From Tritrichomonas foetus (taxonomy: Eukaryota > Parabasalia > Tritrichomonadida > Tritrichomonadidae): a stretch of DNA of 21,770 nt. Shown here in pieces: positions 19,406-21,770 of this stretch. Under the pieces are notes generated by a model. That model saw only the letters and a list, made by a program, of their open reading frames with translations, ran no database searches and was not told the DNA's origin. Each line of letters begins with the position of its first letter. Position 1 is the first letter of the stretch. A program made the translations under genes and the position numbers. The stretch spans positions 1 through 21,770 of the forward strand of contig MLAK01001305.1 in assembly GCA_001839685.1 (NCBI GenBank), given 5' to 3'.

Positions 19406-21434
19406 ATGGGTTTCTGCTCATTTCTCACGCGCTTTATTTCACTTTATCTCGTCCATCTTATCATCGTGCTATCGTTCTTTCCTGTATTCATCCATCGAGA
19501 GCCAAATTTCGTTTCTCAAATTCCAGTCGATCAGAATGCCCCAAAGTTCAATCCAGACGTCGATCCTGTTTGGGTTGCGCAGATGTCCGACTTGCACTTC
19601 TCTCTATCCCACCCAGAAACAATGAAAAGATTAAATGAAACTTTTCACTTCATTTCGGCGACCGTTAAGCCCATCTACACAATTCTCACAGGTGACATCA
19701 CCGATAATGTTGATGGTCCATCAGTTTGGACTCCTGCATATCCACGTGAGGATCATTATGTACTTTATCGTAACATGGTTGAAGAATCTGGAATTCCACC
19801 AGAAAATTATCGAAATTCTAGGAAACCATGATACTTGGGGAAGAATAAACTTTACAGATAGATATCGAAGGTATTTGTATAGCAAGGATAAAATCGATAA
19901 GAACTTTTATTGTCAAACTTACATCAAAAATAACGTGAGGGTTGTCGGGTTTGCTCCAATTCATTTTCCAACAGGACACACAACCTTCCACTTTGTTATT
20001 CCACTCTACAAGGAACAACCGGATGCACTTGAAGATGCACTTGATGAAACCAATGATGAAAATGTGAACATCACAATATTTGGTATGCACTTCACAACTG
20101 GAATGATGTATCCACTTGAGAGTGTTCGATCGACAAAAACCAATCGAAATTTGAAGGAAATTTTAAGTGATAAAAAGTATAACATTTATGGAATGTTAAC
20201 AGGCCATACACATCCACCAAATGGATTCGATTATATTCATTATGGTAATACAATTGAGTTAACTTCAACAGCTCTACTTGAAATGGATGGCTTTGGAATC
20301 TTTTCAGTCGATAATCAACGAATCAATTATAAAATGTATTATCAAAATCAAACGAATCTCGCAATTTTGACTTCACCTACACCAAATAAATTAGCAACAA
20401 GAATATTCAATGATGAAAAATTCCAAATTCGTGTTGTTGCACTTTCCCCAAATGCCAAAGACTTCTTTGTTTCTGGTGACGTAACTGGAAAATTGAGTTT
20501 CCAAAGAAAAGTAGGCGAAACTGGTGAAGCTTCTTTATATGCAATGGATGTAAACTTGAAACCAGGAAATTATTCAATTACTATTTCAGGTGATTTAAAT
20601 GAAACATGCGAGTTTTCAATTGGAGTACCAGTTGGACCATTTTATGAAGAAAAAAGTATTGACCTTCTTGGACATGTTATGTTTATTTATTTTGCAATCG
20701 TTAGTGTTTATCTTCTAATTATCTTCTTCTTTATGATTTTGCCAAAATCAATGTTCCTATCATTTTATAAACAATTTGAATGGCTTAATTTCCTCAACAA
20801 CGGAAATAAATTACAACAATCATCTAAACAAGAAAATAAAAACAATAAAAATGAGAACAATGAAACTCAAAACAAGAAAGAGAAAAATTATGGAAAAAGT
20901 GAAAGATGTGCCATGAGATTGGTGAAACCAATGTGGTTCAATTCGATATTTGGTGGTCCAATCACAACAGGAAGATTTTTAAGTTTATTACCAGCACCTT
21001 TCAAAATGTTTGTTGGATTCTTAATCATTTCTCCTTATGTTGTTCCCGTTGGTTTGTATTTGATTGAAGATAAAATTGGGTATTACACATTTTGTGGCAT
21101 TTACTATAATGGTGGAATGACATTTGATGCTTTCTCATTAATGTTTACATTCTTTTATATTGGATTTCTGGTTATTCCCTTGTTGAATCTCTTTATTTTG
21201 ACAATGTTTGAAAAACTATCATTTTCCATTGTTCTTGATGTAATTTACAATCTTTTGATGATAGTTGTATCCATAGTTTTCTGGCAAACTTATGGAGATG
21301 ACAGAGGAATGCCAGTTATTCTTAGAGTTACTTTCCATTTCCATGTTATTCCTGTTGTTTCAGTATTGTTTCTCATTATTGTAATTACTTTAAAGTTGAA
21401 GAACAAGAAAGTCAACAAATCGAAGACAGAATAA
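19406..21434 (+). CDS. TMEM62-like membrane metallophosphoesterase, split by a frameshift
   Basis: The gene is spread over two frames. From ATG 19406 the first frame gives a membrane anchor (residues 9-29) and the first two calcineurin-type metal motifs, SDLHF (D62, H64) and TGDITD (D97, D100), and stops at 19831. The second frame carries the rest: GNHD (19821-19832), MHFTTG, GHTHPP, a beta-rich region, then about five membrane segments (VMFIYFAIVSVYLLIIFFFM; KMFVGFLIISPYVVPVGLYL; two in the 490-525 region; IVLDVIYNLLMIVVSIVFW; a last one before the Lys-rich end). The join lies near 19805-19820 and needs one base skipped, or two restored. All five catalytic motifs survive across the join, with only this one lesion. 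Catalytic domain outside and multi-pass tail match TMEM62-type proteins; the substrate is unknown. TAAA overlaps the stop (21432-21435). Confidence 0.85.
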
Positions 21435-21435
21435 A
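21432..21435 (+). promoter_or_regulatory. TAAA polyadenylation signal overlapping stop
   Basis: The stop TAA is followed by A, and two more TAAA units come directly after it, so a poly(A) signal here is plausible. Confidence 0.4.
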
Positions 21436-21599
21436 TAAAATAAAATAAAAAATAATAATTATAGAAGTATTTATAAACATCTTGTTCGAAGAAAATTTAC
21501 TTTGTATTCATTTTATGTTAATGATATAATCCCAATTCGACTATTTGCACATTTACTCTTTCATCTAATCAAATGAAAACTCTTCAAGTGAAAAATATA

Positions 21600-21621
21600 G
21601 GGTGTCCGGTAATGTGATGTC
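21600..21621. repeat. Putative terminal inverted repeat of the mariner element
   Basis: The sequence begins GGGTGTCCGG next to a TA target dinucleotide. The inner boundary cannot be set without the opposite terminus. Confidence 0.6.
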
Positions 21622-21673
21622 ACTAANTATAATNAAGTCATTTCTAATNAGTNATNTTTTANTGATAANTATT

Positions 21674-21770
21674 TCAAAATATGTAGTCTCCATTGGCATC
21701 AATAACTTTTTTCAGTCTATTTTGCCATTCTGCAAAAACTGAAAACAAAGTTTCCGATGGAATTTCATTG
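21674..21770 (-). CDS. Mariner-family transposase, C-terminal fragment
   Basis: The last 31 codons of a transposase are visible before a TGA at 21674-21676; the gene runs off the window. FAEWQNRLKKVIDANGDYI matches the conserved C-terminus of Tc1/mariner transposases (F-x-x-W-x-x-R-L-x-K, then x-x-G-x-Y). The DDD/DDE catalytic part is outside the window, so activity cannot be judged. The visible part has no stop or frameshift. Confidence 0.75.
   Translation of the reverse strand, partial: NEIPSETLFSVFAEWQNRLKKVIDANGDYIF

Larger units (their letters stand above)
21600..21770 (-). mobile_element. Tc1/mariner element, one end (partial at window edge)
   Basis: A TA dinucleotide at 21598-21599 is followed by GGGTGTCCGGTAATGTGATG, an inverted-terminal-repeat-like start seen in many mariner elements, which insert at TA. 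Inward of it, on the minus strand, lies the end of a transposase gene. The other terminus and most of the transposase are beyond the window. Seven ambiguous bases (N) fall between 21627 and 21669, suggesting a repeat family that the assembly could not resolve. Confidence 0.8.

Noticed and set aside
19764..19788. A 25-base GT...AG segment that would fix the phosphoesterase reading frame if spliced out
   Set aside because: The length fits, but the ends do not match the rigid trichomonad 5' GTATGT and 3' ACTAACACACAG-type signals, and it would remove residues that look like normal conserved protein. A small indel is simpler.
1..21770. tRNA, rRNA or CRISPR features
   Set aside because: I looked for GGTTCRANNCC-type B boxes, clover-leaf arms and regularly spaced repeats on both strands and saw none. 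The tandem arrays have no spacers.

Overview
The window looks like nuclear DNA of an AT-rich, intron-poor protist. The best fit is a trichomonad (parabasalid), most likely Tritrichomonas or a close relative. The reasons are several: no gene shows a splice site; several starts sit a few bases behind an initiator-like TCAT(T/A) motif; two genes have TAAA overlapping the stop codon; kinase, LRR and endosomal-traffic genes are interspersed; and a mariner element lies at the right edge. The assignment is an inference; another AT-rich intron-poor protist such as Entamoeba is not strictly excluded.

Layout. 1-1253: gene-free, with GC-richer scraps that look like decayed coding sequence. 1254-2141 (+): a Gln/Pro-rich disordered protein with Trp motifs, followed by a 16-bp tandem repeat. 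2520-3839 (-): leucine-rich repeat protein. 4329-6281 (-): Ser/Asn-rich plus coiled-coil protein. 6282-9000: 2.7 kb without a recognisable gene. 9001-10200 (-): a complete serine/threonine kinase of CAMK/SNF1 type. 10201-14746: 4.5 kb of very AT-rich DNA with gene remnants, including a frameshifted gene at about 13751-14253, a 36-T tract and one copy of a 22-bp CGTACG repeat. 14747-15163 (+): a minimal PX-domain protein. 15164-16262: intergenic, with the second copy of the 22-bp repeat. 16263-18641 (-): a compact GAPVD1/Gapex-5-like protein (RasGAP-like plus VPS9). 19406-21434 (+): a TMEM62-like membrane metallophosphoesterase split by one frameshift. 21600-21770: one end of a Tc1/mariner element with the transposase C-terminus on the minus strand.

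How the genes fit together. The PX protein (phosphoinositide binding) and the RasGAP/VPS9 protein (predicted Rab5-type exchange factor) are convergent neighbours and both belong to early-endosome biology. Trichomonad genes are transcribed one by one, so the pairing may be chance. The other genes show no obvious functional link. The most interesting items are the compact Gapex-5 homologue, the frameshift at the catalytic centre of the phosphoesterase, the near-identical 22-bp repeats and the decaying gene. I did not find a convincing new multi-gene system.
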